DNA from: Ovis canadensis
Lineage: Eukaryota > Chordata > Mammalia > Artiodactyla > Bovidae
Assembly: GCF_042477335.2 (NCBI RefSeq)
Contig: NC_091255.1
Span: 46,168,501 to 46,232,500 of the forward strand
Reading direction: 5' to 3'
Length of the DNA: 64,000 nucleotides
Part shown: one piece after another, positions 12,292-23,239 of the stretch
How the letters are laid out: each line of letters opens with the position of its first letter
Position numbering within the stretch: the stretch's first letter is position 1
Made by a program: the position numbers and the translations under genes
The notes under the pieces: model-generated
The model's database searches: none
Seen by the model: the letters and a program-made list of their open reading frames with translations, nothing else
Told to the model about the DNA's origin: nothing

Positions 12292-12489
12292 GATGTGTAG
12301 AGGTGCTTTTCCATAAGATATAGGACAAGAACAAGCTTGTAGGTTGGTTTCTCTTCCCCTAGTAGAAATCCCACGTTGATCTTAGGCACTGCCAACTCAG
12401 AGCTACAACTGGTTGGTTATACGTATGTTGCAATCTTTACACACAACTCCACTTCCCTCATCTTTATTGTCTCCAAGCAGCCCTGTGCA

Positions 12490-12625
12490 GAAGGCTGGGC
12501 AGAGACAATCACTCCCACTTTACAGATGGCGAGACAGAGGGCTGGAGAGAGACGGCCAGCTCAAGGACATGCAGCTAGCAACGTGTGTCAGAGCAGGGAG
12601 AGAAATTCCAGCTCCCCATGTCAAT
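12490..12625 (+). repeat. MIR-like ancient SINE
   Basis: The MIR core is recognisable: CCCACTTTACAGATGGCGAG, then a GGACATGCAGCTAGCAA-like part. The copy is diverged. Confidence 0.6.
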
Positions 12626-13013
12626 AATGCCCAAAGGGCAGGAAGGAATAAGAGATGGCAAAGCTAGTCTGGCCACTGCACCTTGGAAATAGACGATGCA
12701 CTTTAGTTCTCTTGGGAGGCGTGGTGGCCTCTGCGGGCACCTCCAGGGAAGGGACTGGACAGTCATGCCCCAGTGGCAGTAATCTTGCCTCTAGATCTGA
12801 AGCTGAGTAATCAGTCTTTGACACTCTTCGAAACCCGGATAATTCAAAGAGTCATCAGAGGGTCCCAGCTCCACTTTCTTTGGGAGAAGATATAGGAAAT
12901 TGTGCAGTTTTCCTGTCCATGGCCAGCTGCCCTGGACAGTGGAGCAGAAACCTGTGAAAATAAGTCTTTTGGCCTAACGTAGAACAGTAATCTTTCTTGA
13001 AGATGACCGATAT

Positions 13014-13192
13014 GGGGCACCCCTGGTGGCTCAAAAGTAAAGAATCCGCCTGCCAGTGCACAAGATCCCCTGGAGAAGGAAATGGCACCTCACTCCAGTG
13101 TTTTTGCCTGGGAAATTCCATGCGCAGAGGTGACTGGTGGGCTATAATCCGTGGGGTCGCAGAGTCTGACAGGCCTTAGTGACTAAACAACA
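13014..13192 (+). repeat. Bov-tA SINE
   Basis: The sense Bov-tA order is clear: CCTGGTGGCTCAAAAGTAAA, AGATCCCCTGGAGAAGGAAA, CACTCCAGTGTTTTTGCCTG, GTGACTAAACAACAAA. The central part is partly deleted. Confidence 0.88.
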
Positions 13193-13606
13193 AAATATCT
13201 CTGGGAATTGGGTTGACCCAGGGTTTTAAATAAACAAATAGTATGAAAAAAAGGAGACAAGGAAACTGCTATAAGAAACTTGAGACATATCAACTAAATG
13301 TAATGTGTGACTTTATTTCGATTATGATTTGAGCAAACTAATTGTAAAAAGATAATTTTGAGACAACTGAGGAAACTGAAACAGATTATTGTTAATTTTG
13401 TTACATGTGACAATCACATGAAGGAACTGTTAAAAAAAAAAAGAAAAGAAAAAGAAGTCCTTATCTGTTAAGGATTCAAATAAAGTATATTTGGATGAAA
13501 TGCTGCCTGTGACTTGCTTTAAAATACTCCAGAAAAATAAACCTGAAATATGATTGGTTTTGAGTTGATAAGGGTTGACACTGAGTGATGAGTTTAAGGA
13601 GTTATT

Positions 13607-13738
13607 ATACTCTTCTTTGTAGAAGGCAATGGCAACCCACTCCAGTACTCTCGCCTGGAAAATCCCATAGGCTGCAGTCCATGGGGTCGCACAGAGTCGG
13701 AAAGCGACTTAGCAGCAGCAGCAGTAGCATACTCTTCT
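13607..13738 (+). repeat. Truncated BovA2 SINE with target-site duplication
   Basis: A short BovA2 piece (about 13617-13728) ends in a (GCA)n tail. It is flanked by ATACTCTTCT at 13607-13616 and 13729-13738. This is the last ruminant-specific SINE before the HOXB13 core; the next is at about 35770. Confidence 0.9.
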
Positions 13739-14394
13739 ATATGTGTGAAATTTCATTTTTACTGTTTTCTGTGTATGTGCAATTTGCTACTAGAAAACAA
13801 ATCAATAAGGCTGTGGATCCACATCCCCCAAATCCACACACACACTATCAAGGAGTGTGGCTTTGAGACCCTCATGGAATCTAGTTCAGAATGTTTAGGC
13901 TCATCAAACTCCCATTTTTCCCCAGGGGGAGAGCAGGATTGGAAAGTATTTTAGCACCAGACTGACCCCATCGTTTTCTTTCTCTGCAGTGCGATGGGGC
14001 CATGAGACAGTGAGCAGTCTGAGTCTCAGAGAATTCAGCTACAGGTGAACATTTCTGGGCATAGCTCCCTCCTTGCTCTAATGGACAAAGCTCCGAGATG
14101 AAACAGGGTGGCAGGGGTACGGATAAGTGAGCTGAGTTCAGTCCATACCTTTTTGGTTTTACATCAAATATGCCTCGATTTTTTTAATGCTATGTGTTAA
14201 AGGATTCCTTTTATTTTGGAGTCAATATTTTATTTTTCCCAAATCCCTTTGTTTCCTCCTTTTCCCTTTAGTAACTTCCCAAATATCTCAAGTCTACTTG
14301 TATCAGGTAGTACTTTTTAAGGGATTAATTTCCATTTTAAAAGTTGGAAACGACTTGGTGTTCGAATAGGAAGAGAAAGTGAAATGGTCAGAGC

Positions 14395-14580
14395 CTGGAT
14401 TTGGTGCCATAAAGACCAGTGTTGGAGTTCAGACCTCATCATTCATCAGTCTCTAGCAGTTGAGCAAATTAATCTCCTAAACCTCAGTTTTCTTATCTAC
14501 AAAACGGAAGTAACAACTGCCCTTTACTTGCTGTGAGGATTAAATGAAAGGCACATGCGGGGCGCTTACAGTCCCTGGCG
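14395..14580 (-). repeat. MIR-like ancient SINE, antisense
   Basis: Antisense MIR features are present: GAGTTCAGACCTCATC, CTCAGTTTTCTTATCTACAA, GCTGTGAGGATTAAATGAAA. The copy is diverged. Confidence 0.7.
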
Positions 14581-14990
14581 CACCCACACACGGGTTACTA
14601 CGACGCCGACATTTCTCAAGGGCCGCCCCAGGAAGCTGGAGGAGCAGCGCGCAGAGACGTAGGGGCGTGAGAAGCTGGCCAAAGCGGTGTCCGGGAGGCT
14701 GCGAAGCAAATCCGAGAGGGCAGACGCCAGCGCTCCTCCTCCGATGCTCTAAGCGGGTTTTGGTCCAGCGGGAATTTCCGCCCTGAGGTCAACCTCCGCC
14801 TGAGGATGCGGGATCCCTGGAGGGCAAGGTGCACCTAGCGAGGTAGAGGAAGTCTCCGGTGGGTGGGAGAAAAATAGGGCTCCCATGCTCTCCAGCTGTG
14901 CCTTTGAGGTTAGAGACCTCACCCGCCGGCGGGCCGCTTTGCCACTCACCAGCGGGCGCACAAACCTCGCTGGGTGCGGTGTCTTCCGTT
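14560..14990. promoter_or_regulatory. CpG-rich orphan island
   Basis: CpG is dense at 14560-14720 and 14900-14990 (CCCGCCGGCGGGCCG near 14920). Only short frames occur, on both strands, with no similarity I recognise. It lies 8-9 kb upstream of HOXB13. Confidence 0.4.
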
Positions 14991-15049
14991 GCATTACTGA
15001 AAAATCGGCCCTACCAGGTGTTTACACGAGGGCAAGGAAGGGAATTAAG

Positions 15050-16687
15050 GCTCTTGGACAAAAGTGGGGAAGTCCTTAGGCCCCCCTCGTCTTGATTGGG
15101 TTCCTTGGGAGCCTCCTAGCCCGCCTAACATGCACTGATCTCAGGCCAGGAAGGGCCCCTCAGGACAAGGTCCACGGTTCATTTGCATCTCCCCTGGTTC
15201 AAGGCTTGGCCTGCATCTCTGGGTCAGACGATTCCTGAGGCTAGAAAAACCACGTCGATGGGGGCAAGCAGGGGGTAAATGAACTCAAAGGTAGGCTAAT
15301 GTGAGGGATTCCAATCCAAAGACAGAGCGCACCCGCAATCTGTCTGCATCACCCCTAAATACACACCACACACACACCCAACTACAGAGCTGGGTTGGGC
15401 CTGCAGTAGATCCTGGAGGATATTGAGGGACTGGAGGAGATGGAAATATTCAGTCTGCTTCCCATGACTCTTCCTCAGGCCCCCATCTGGGCCTCTGGGG
15501 CTAAGTTCCATTCATATGAAAGTTTCCAGGCTGATCTCAGGAATAAGTAACTGGAATCCTGGTCTTGTCTAGAGTAGCTGGAACAGCCAGACAAGCAGTG
15601 CTTCAGCCTGGGAGGGGGTGCCCTTGTGATCAAGCTTTGACCCCATAGGACCTGGTAGATAAGGAGCTGAGACTTGAAATCCACTCTGAACTTGTGAAGC
15701 TTCTACATAGTCACTCAAAAGTCCCTGTCTGACTTTGGGACTCCCTGGGAGAGGCATGGAGATGGATAGGTATTACGGGAAGTTCCAGTGTTACATCCAG
15801 ACACCATAACTGACTACTGAAGGCAGGCATCCCTCTCCTGCTCCCACTATGGCAGCACAGAACTGCCTGGAGTCCCAGAATTGGCTGTGGATTTCCTGAG
15901 GTCAAGTCATTTTGACTTGGGCAAGATAGCTTCTTTTCCTCAGCATCTGCCATTCAGCCACTCAAACACATAGCTGACTAGAACTGAATGATTTCTAAGG
16001 ATCCTCCCAATTCCAAATGCCAGCTCACTAGTTTGGGTAAGTAGGGAATTTGAGGCTTCCTATTCTAACCTTCTAGATCCTTAGCTCCGATTTAGCTTCT
16101 ATACCTAGAGCTTCTAAGATTGGAATCTCCTCCCAAGCCCTACCCTGGCCACATAAGCAGTGTGAGGGGAAAGTGAAGATCTTCATGTCTCTAGGGAAAA
16201 GATTTTTGGCATCTGGGGACAATAACAGCCAACAATCCTTTCAAATCATGGATAAATCTGTGGACTCAATGGAGACCAAATAATAAAAAAAAAACTTTTT
16301 CCTAGTGGGTGATTTTCTCATTTAAAGTGAAAGGCATTTCATATAGCCTCTCAGAACTCTTAGAAAATCTCTGGTGGAGGCTAGAGGGGAAGAAGTCCTA
16401 ATTTAAGCCCAAGTGGATCAAGAGATGAGCAGATTATGAACCCAGAGCTCTGCTCCAATCCCTAACCTCACTTTGATGGAGTTCCTCATGTGTGGCCAAA
16501 TACCAGCTCTGAACATCTAGGGTCACACTGTAGACAATTGGACAGATTCCTCCAGCCTCATAAGGTATCAGGGTCTGAGGTAAATGGCCAGATCAGAACC
16601 TTGGGGGCCTGGCTGAGATGAGAGTCCTTAGGTGATAACCAGGAACTACCCCATATTCATCTCAGACTGGGATTCAGAAAGGCAGAT

Positions 16688-16720
<33 letters not shown>

Positions 16721-18090
16721 CCAGACACTCTGGGATGCAGGAGGGTTATTTCCAAGCCTTAAATGAATTATAAGAAGGTAATCATTTGTGGCATTTCCCC
16801 CTCCCATCTTGGTTGTGCTTCTTCAAAGACAGGAACCCATGAACAACACGGACAGGAGGGCTGTTAGAAAAACGGCCATTTTCTTTGGTCCGTGTGTGTG
16901 AGTGTGTGTGTGAAGTGCTTGCCTTTCTCCTCTCCCAAGTTTGTTTCTTGGAACAGATAATTCAGAGGAAAAGGGAAAGCTCTTGCTGTGGTGGTGGATG
17001 GAGGAGGATGACAAGATGGTCTGGTTCTGGGCCACTGGAAGGGTATCAGATCTCTCAGCCAGGGGGATGGGGGAATCAGAGCAAGAAATCGAATCTATCA
17101 AACTGTACTTTCCCCTAAACCTCAAACCTACAGCTCCACTGCAGGCCGAATAGGCGCGTTTGGGACTGGAGGGGCCAGGGTCTCCATGTTAACATTCCTC
17201 TTGATTTCACGAGTGGAAACTTAGTGTTTGTCTCTAGCAGAGTCTATACATGAGTAGTCAGAATTCATCCTAATAATTATCACTTACATCCAGCATTCCT
17301 TGAGGGGGAAAAAACAAGGTGGAGATGGGGATAGGGGAGTTGTAAGAGACTCAGATTGCTTTCTTGAATTTGCAGGTAGGTTTCTTGATATATTTCCCAT
17401 TCCTGAGCCCATCCAGGATCCCAAGGGCTGAAACAGAGGAAGCTGAGTCTCTGAGGGCCCTAGAAGCATCTACAAACCCCAAAGGCATTGGCTGTGGGCT
17501 CCCATTTGAGGAACCCACGCTTGAGAGTGTGTGTAGAGGGTGGGGAGGCTGGAGGGCTCCGGGGAACTACAGGGTGAGGAGTGGAGGAGGTGATCTCCAG
17601 CACCAGTTTTGTCCCACTTGATGGGCTACTGAGGAGCTTACACCCTGAGGCTGAGTGTCCCAACTGAGTCAGTACATGTTGGTTGTCTCACAGAGGCCAG
17701 GTCACAGGGCTGGGGCTCCCTCAAGGACCTCATAACTGTGCCCTGACCTAGACCCATGCAGAATAATCAGTGGTGAGCCTAGAAGCCTCTTGCTGACTCC
17801 CTCCACGACTTTCCTCCTCACTAATGCCCTCAACCTCCAGTAATCGTCCCTTCCCTGCTCCTGCCTGCGCACCACCCTTGTGTCCAAAGTGAACAGTGAC
17901 TCAGACTTACAGGGAAGCTGATCCAGCCCTTCCCTCCTTACACAGGGCAGATAGGAAAATGGAGGCGCAGAGAGGGGAGATGACATTGCCCACCACGCCG
18001 AGCTAGATTAGACCCTTGCTCCCCATTCCCAATGTTTGGGGCCAGATGCCACTGGGCTTCTCTGGGTTGGGGTTGCGGGCAGGTGACCTT
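15050..18090. other. Intergenic, unique, with MIR trace
   Basis: No gene was found across 3 kb. A MIR-like trace (ATAGGAAAATGGAGGCGCAG) lies at about 17949-17990. The region carries no young retroelement. A GT microsatellite at 16688-16718 is listed separately. Confidence 0.45.
16688..16718. repeat. (GT)n microsatellite
   Basis: About 15 uninterrupted GT units lie in unique sequence and are likely length-polymorphic. A second, interrupted GT run lies near 16891-16911. Confidence 0.95.
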
Positions 18091-18097
18091 TAGTCTT

Positions 18098-18236
18098 TAG
18101 TCTTTCAGGATCTTTCTTTCCTTTTTATATTTGTGCTCTTCTTTCTGCCTTTCTCTCAAATTTTGGTTATATTGCTTTGGGAACATTCTTATTTTCTTTC
18201 TTTCCGTACGTAAAGCGTACTTCCCCTGCAGATTTA
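18098..18236 (+). repeat. Inverted repeat, left arm
   Basis: The reverse complement of this arm aligns with 19047-19164 at clearly high but imperfect identity. Shared phrases include CAAAGCAATATAACCAAAAT and AAAAAGGAAAGAAAGAT. An insertion of about 20 nt (around 18126-18146) is present only in this arm. The two copies encode the same FWLYCFG peptide on opposite strands, which is how the repeat shows at protein level. Confidence 0.75.
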
Positions 18237-18829
18237 CTCCCATCCCTTCTCACTCTCTGCGTCCCTCCCTTGGCTCTTGGCCCTACTCACGGTTCCTGGC
18301 TCAACGCTTTTCTGGTTTCTGGGCTTCTGGGCGCCATCAGGACAGCGGCAGCGACGTGGCTGGCACTAGCTTCTCCCCTTAGCAGACAGTCTTTGATCGC
18401 TCCTCAGATCCACTTGCTGGGTGGTGAAGGCCTAACAGGCTCTAATTTCTGGATCCTCAGCCTCGGCCTCTGAAGCACTTGCGTTTGTCCTGAGAGGGTC
18501 CTAACCCAAGGATGTTGCAGGGCTGACAGGGTGAGAGGGACATGGAGGTGAGAGTGGCCTCTCCTGACCAGCCAGGCCTCCACTCTCTGTTCTTGTAGCT
18601 CCCAGACTCTGCCGTCCTTTTGTCCAAAACATTTTCCTGTGAGGCCTGGCCGGAGCCTGCCTGATTTCACAGAGAAGGTGGCCTGTTATCCCCAAACAGG
18701 TCCTGTTGTTCAGGCTGGCTGGCGATTGGGCTCCAGGACCGCTCTGCAAGGTGCCCGCCAAGGTCAGACTCTGGCAGTGGGGAGCCCCTGGCAGGCTCTA
18801 TGCCGACCTCGGAGAACAATGGAAAATTG

Positions 18830-19210
18830 AGAGGGCCAGGAAAGGGGTAGAGAAAAGGGAAATGAGAGGGAAAGAAATATAAAAAACAAAATAGATGAGA
18901 GGGAAAGACAGAAAAGGAGGAGGGGAGAAAAGAGGAGAATATGAAAGAAAGAAAAGTGAGAGGATAAAGAAGCAAACAAAAAGAAAGCGGTGTGTGCACG
19001 TTGGAGAGCAAGAAAGGCACCAAGGGAAAATCAAAGGTAATCGGGGTGGGGAAAACGTAAGCAGTAAAGAAGGAAAGAAAGGAAAAAGAATGTCCCCAAA
19101 GCAATATAACCAAAATTGAAGGAAAGGCAGAAAAAGGAAAGAAAGATACTGAAAGGCTAAAGACAGATGAAAGAACATAGAGACAGAAAGGAAGGATGGA
19201 AGAAAAGCCC
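18830..19210 (+). repeat. Polypurine (GA-rich) tract
   Basis: Nearly all bases are A or G on the + strand for about 380 nt, with runs of GAAAG and GGAAAGAAA. Long open frames on the - strand across it are rich in F, S, L and P and are products of base composition. It overlaps the right arm of the inverted repeat. Confidence 0.8.
19047..19164 (-). repeat. Inverted repeat, right arm
   Basis: This is the inverted, diverged partner of 18098-18236, about 810 nt away. It sits inside the GA-rich tract. The match covers unique-looking words such as CAAAGCAATATAACCAAAAT, so simple base bias does not explain it. Confidence 0.75.
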
Positions 19211-19399
19211 GAGGAAAGGCATGCACCCTGTTAGCCCATTTTCGTGAACTCAACCTCCTCAAGCAGTTCCGCCAGGCCGGCGGAGCCCCGACCTTTCTAG
19301 AGACGCTGCAAATTCTCATTTTTCATCACAACCGACCTGAAAGCCGCGGGACCGGATACATTCCTCCAGGTGGGAGAACGAAGACACCGAGAGCTCACG

Positions 19400-19640
19400 T
19401 AGTTTTACAAAAAATAAACCATAATTTAACAAATGCCCCCAAGCGGGGCCGGTGGGCTTCTCTCGCCCCCTCCCCCTAGTCGGCTGCCCGAAGCCCCTGC
19501 TCCGCGGGCGCTGACAAGGAGGTGCCAAGTCCCAGTGGCCGGAACCCCCGCGGCCGAGCTCAAAGGCCTGGCTGTAAAGGTCATAGGCGGTCTGTGGGGC
19601 CGCTCTGAATGGGCTCCCGGAGGTAAACAGACTCTTAACT
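19400..19640. promoter_or_regulatory. CpG-rich island
   Basis: GC-rich, CpG-bearing sequence (GCTCCGCGGGCGCTGAC near 19500, CCCCGCGGCCGAGCTC near 19545) lies 3.6 kb upstream of HOXB13. No exon is recognisable. Confidence 0.4.
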
Positions 19641-20039
19641 TTCAACTTGGCCTTGACCTTCCAGGAGGTGTCTGGCCGGTATGTAAAGGAGCAATTGAGG
19701 CATTTCTGCGAGTTTGGCTGGGTCAGTAAACGGGGTTGGGGGTCGGGGAGGCTCAGGGGTCCTAAGGGTCTGTCTGGAGGCTCGCAGCAGGACAAAAAGG
19801 AATCTGTGGGGCTGGGGGAAGGGCTAGCTCAGCCCAGGCGGGTGGGGAGGTCAGGATGCCTTGGCTGTACTAAATTCCGCCCTCAACTCTAGCGCTCAGG
19901 GAGGATACTGAGGTGCTGAGCCTCAGGTTCTGTACGTGGGAACTGCAGGTTTACTCAAGGCTGAAAGAGGCAAGCAAGAAGGGACCAATACTCGTTAGGG
20001 AAACTGTTCTTTTCTTTTCAAATAAAAACAGGTGGCTTG

Positions 20040-20215
20040 TAATTCATTGGAAACAGAGACACATACAGAAACACAAATAGAACCCATTTATTCAGTTTAT
20101 GAAATGCTTTCGTGTGCAAAAAAATCTTCACAGCATTCCTGAGGGGTAGAAATTACTGTGCCTTTGAGAATACATAATTTTACAGATAAGGAGACTTACT
20201 CTGCCTTACTTGACT
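20040..20215 (+). repeat. MIR-like ancient SINE
   Basis: The MIR-like order is CCATTTATTCAGTTTATGAA, GCATTCCTGAGGGGTAGAAA, TTTTACAGATAAGGAGACTT. The copy is diverged. Confidence 0.6.
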
Positions 20216-20689
20216 CCAGCTGAGGTCTATGACAGGTCATACATGTTTGCAAATACATAAACATATACAGAAAATGGGAGCACATGCACATATGTTAATA
20301 TGATATTTGGAACTGTTCCCTAGAACCTACTAGATGCTAAATAAATTGTAGAGCAAAACAGAACTCCCCCTCCCCCGCCATAGTATTGATTTGTATTGAA
20401 TTGTATCTGCTTACATAGAGGTCTCCAGCACAGTTGGTGAGCTTCTCCAGGGCAAGGTTTGAGTTGGTCTTCTCTGCATTCTACAGTGATGCAGAATTAC
20501 ATGCATTCAGCTGTTTGTTTCCGTAAGACATAGATAAGAACATTAATATCCAAAAAGCATAATGGCAGGCAACATTGCTATGAATCTTGAAATTTTTATA
20601 TTTAATTATGTTCCTTCTGAAAAATAGAGATAAGCTGATGTAATGTCAAGAAATACCCCATGTACATCTTGAATTTTTATAGGGAACAT

Positions 20690-21150
20690 ACCCGTGTAAC
20701 TAGCACGTAGATAGAGATCTGAGATCCAGAACATTTCCAGCCTTATGTCACCTCCTAGTCAGAAGCTCCCCTTCCCAGGGCAATCTATTCTGACCTCTAT
20801 CACCATAGATTTGATTTTGGCTATTCTTGATTGAACTGCATAGAAATAAAATCATAAAAAATTTGCTTTTTTGTGTAGCTTCTTTTACCCACCTATCTGT
20901 GCAAATTATCTATGTTGTGTGTAGCAGTGTTTTTTAAAATCGTTGTGTAGCACTATTGATGAACATCTGAGTTGTTTCTATTTTTGAGCTATAATAAATA
21001 AAGCTGCTTTAGATATTTTAGTACTTGTCTATTGATGGATATAAACATTCATTTCTGTTGGGTATATTCCCAGGAATGGAATTGATTTACCTATTTATAC
21101 AATTTAGGGATCTGTTCATGCCTGTGTTGTCATCTACCAAGCAAAAAGCA
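20690..21150 (-). repeat. Old L1 fragment, antisense
   Basis: The text follows the antisense of an old L1 ORF2 end. Landmarks are ATTGATGAACATCTGAGTTG and GGGTATATTCCCAGGAATGG, with ATAATAAATAAAGCTGC between them. It is heavily diverged and non-coding. Confidence 0.65.
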
Positions 21151-22500
21151 GTAAAAAATTCTTAGTCGTTAGGTAAAGATCCTGGTATTTCTGCCTTTCA
21201 TAATCAGATAACCAAGAGGCTATAGCAAGAAACTAGAAAGCATCAAAGAGACATCGCCTCCCTTTTCTCTCCTGTTGTTTTCAAATGCAACAAAATCCAG
21301 TGAGGATTTCATGCTTGGTGTCTTCAATTATCAGCAATGGTCACTGAAAGTGAGCTATACTCTTCCCTACAGCCCTGCAACTTGGAGCAAATCCAGTTGC
21401 ATGGGCCCTTTCCTGAAAGATAGCTCAAGTTCAGACTCAGGTTGTGGAGGGGGTATGGCCAAGCCCACCTAGAGTGCAGGGTAGTCTGTTCTATAAAATT
21501 GCCATGAGCTTAGTGTAGAATGCAAAAGTTCCTGTCTTCTCAAAAAAAAAAAAAAAAAAAACCTGTGAGTTTTAGAAAAAGTGAACCCAGAAGATTTGAT
21601 TTGGGAGGGATAGTGATGGAAACAGAAAATCTCTAAAGACAGATCAGTGAGAAAAAAAAAATATGGTTTGGGGCTTCTGCCTTGCACTGCACAATAGTTC
21701 CCAACAGATGGGCCTCAGATAATTCCTCCAATGGTTGAGATTCCCTCTCCCATGCCCTTTTCCTTCCTAGGAAAGGAAAGCCTGGAGAAAGCAGATAGAG
21801 GTCCTGGGTTTTCTGGTCCTAGGTTTGGGTGGTAGTGTGCCAAGATCAAGGTGAATTTTCTGGGCCCCATGGAATGTAGGAGAGGACAGAGAGACTGGGT
21901 ACTTCATAAACGCCAGGCTTCTGTATTCTTGGGGTCCAGATTCCCTCGAAACTAGTTCTTTGCCAGTTAGCCAGGCCTGGTTTTCTGGAAATAATCTTAG
22001 ATCCCAGAAAAGGGGGGAAAGTGTTTATCTTTTCTGACTGGTACTTCAGGATTTTATAACATTCTCACTCAAACCCGTCCTTCAACTTCTCTCCCTTTCT
22101 GTGTGTCTCTGGATCTCATTTTCCTGGCTCTTTCTCTGCCTCTCTCTGAATATACAGGTCGTATGTGACATCTTTCCATATTCTTTCCCCATCCTAAAAC
22201 GGAAATCCAGACCCCCCTTTACAGGCCAGGACCAGAAGCTCCATTTCCGCTTCAGGTCTGAACCTTTAACGTCTCCAGTTCTCATGTCTCCTTCTTCGGA
22301 GTCCGTGTCTCGCTCCCTCTCCTTTCCACCCCTCTTCGAATCCGGAGCTTTATAGGCTATGGGCGGTAGCCAGGGTCTCTGGGGAAGAGGCGTTCTAGGC
22401 ACTTCCCGAGGTCCAGGAGTAGCTTATTACGGCGCATCCAGAATGGGAGGGGCACCTGGAGTGAACTGGGATGCTAGTACTGGGACACCAAAGCAAGGAG
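21151..22500. other. Intergenic, unique
   Basis: No gene was found. A 20-nt adenine run lies at 21541-21560 and a shorter one near 21653. A GC increase begins at about 22300, leading to the HOXB13 promoter. Confidence 0.45.
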
Positions 22501-22849
22501 CTTCCAGAAATATCCCTTAACTCCCATTTTCTAGCCCCTTCTGGCTCAGGCGCATTCCCGGGTTTTTCCTTTCAGGCTCAGAGCGGCCTCCAGGCCCCAC
22601 CCTCAACTCCCCTTCCCTCCACGAGATGGACACTTTATAGGGAGAGCTTTTTATTCTCTCGTTAAACCTGCCAAAGCACAGGAGACAGAGAGCCAGGGAG
22701 GGAGAGGAGGCGACCGAGGTGGGGCTGGCTCCGTCTCTCCTCTCCCGTTTCCCCTCTCCCGTCTTCCCACCCCCGACGTAGCTGGGTTGTTCCCAACTGG
22801 AAAGCGGCGGGAAGACACCCTGTCTCTTTTCTCTCCTTTTCAAATGCAA

Positions 22850-22995
22850 TTAAGAAAAAGAAAAAGCCGAGAGAGAAAGAGAGGAGGGAGGAGAGGGAAA
22901 AGGAGGAAGGCGGGGAGAGAAGGAAGGAAGGAGGAGGGAGTGAGCAAGGGAGCGAGGGAGGGTGCGGGGGGAAAGAGAGAAAGCAGGGGTAAAGT
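22850..22995 (+). repeat. Polypurine GA tract at HOXB13 promoter
   Basis: This stretch is almost pure A/G (repeated GGGAGG, GAAGGAAGG and GAGAGAAAG units). It ends about 250 nt upstream of the start codon. Such tracts bind GAGA-type zinc-finger proteins or form triplex DNA. A functional role here is inference. Confidence 0.6.
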
Positions 22996-23020
22996 ATTTT
23001 CGCAATTTCTGCAGTGAAGA

Positions 23021-23238
23021 TTTTATGAGCTTCTCTCCGCCAGGCCGCAGCCAATCAGCCCGCGAGCCCGGGCACCTGCGGCTCCTGCGTCACGACGGCC
23101 GGGCTGAGCGAATGCAGGCGCCCAGCGAGCTGCCAGCGATTTAAAACGCTTTGGATTCCCCGGGCCTGGGTGGGGAGAGAGAGCTGGGTGCCCCCTGTAT
23201 CCCCCACCCCCAGCGCCTCATGAGCCGATCCTCGGCCC
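23021..23238 (+). promoter_or_regulatory. HOXB13: HOXB13 core promoter and 5' UTR
   Basis: The elements in order are: TTTTATGAGC (23021-23030), a posterior-HOX/CDX-type site; CCAATC (23051-23056), a CCAAT box; TGCGTCACG (23086-23094), CRE-like; and ATTTAAAA (23139-23146), TATA-like. The TATA-like site predicts a transcription start near 23165-23175, giving a short leader of about 70 nt. An upstream ATG at 23220-23222 begins a 39-codon frame that overlaps the HOXB13 start out of frame. All of this is read from motifs; no transcript data were available. Confidence 0.6.
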
Positions 23239-23239
23239 C

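Noticed and set aside
18667..19319. Minus-strand frames of 148 and 173 codons, hydrophobic and Phe/Ser/Leu/Pro-rich
   Set aside because: They are the translation of a GA-rich polypurine tract read on the pyrimidine strand. The apparent membrane-protein look is due to composition.
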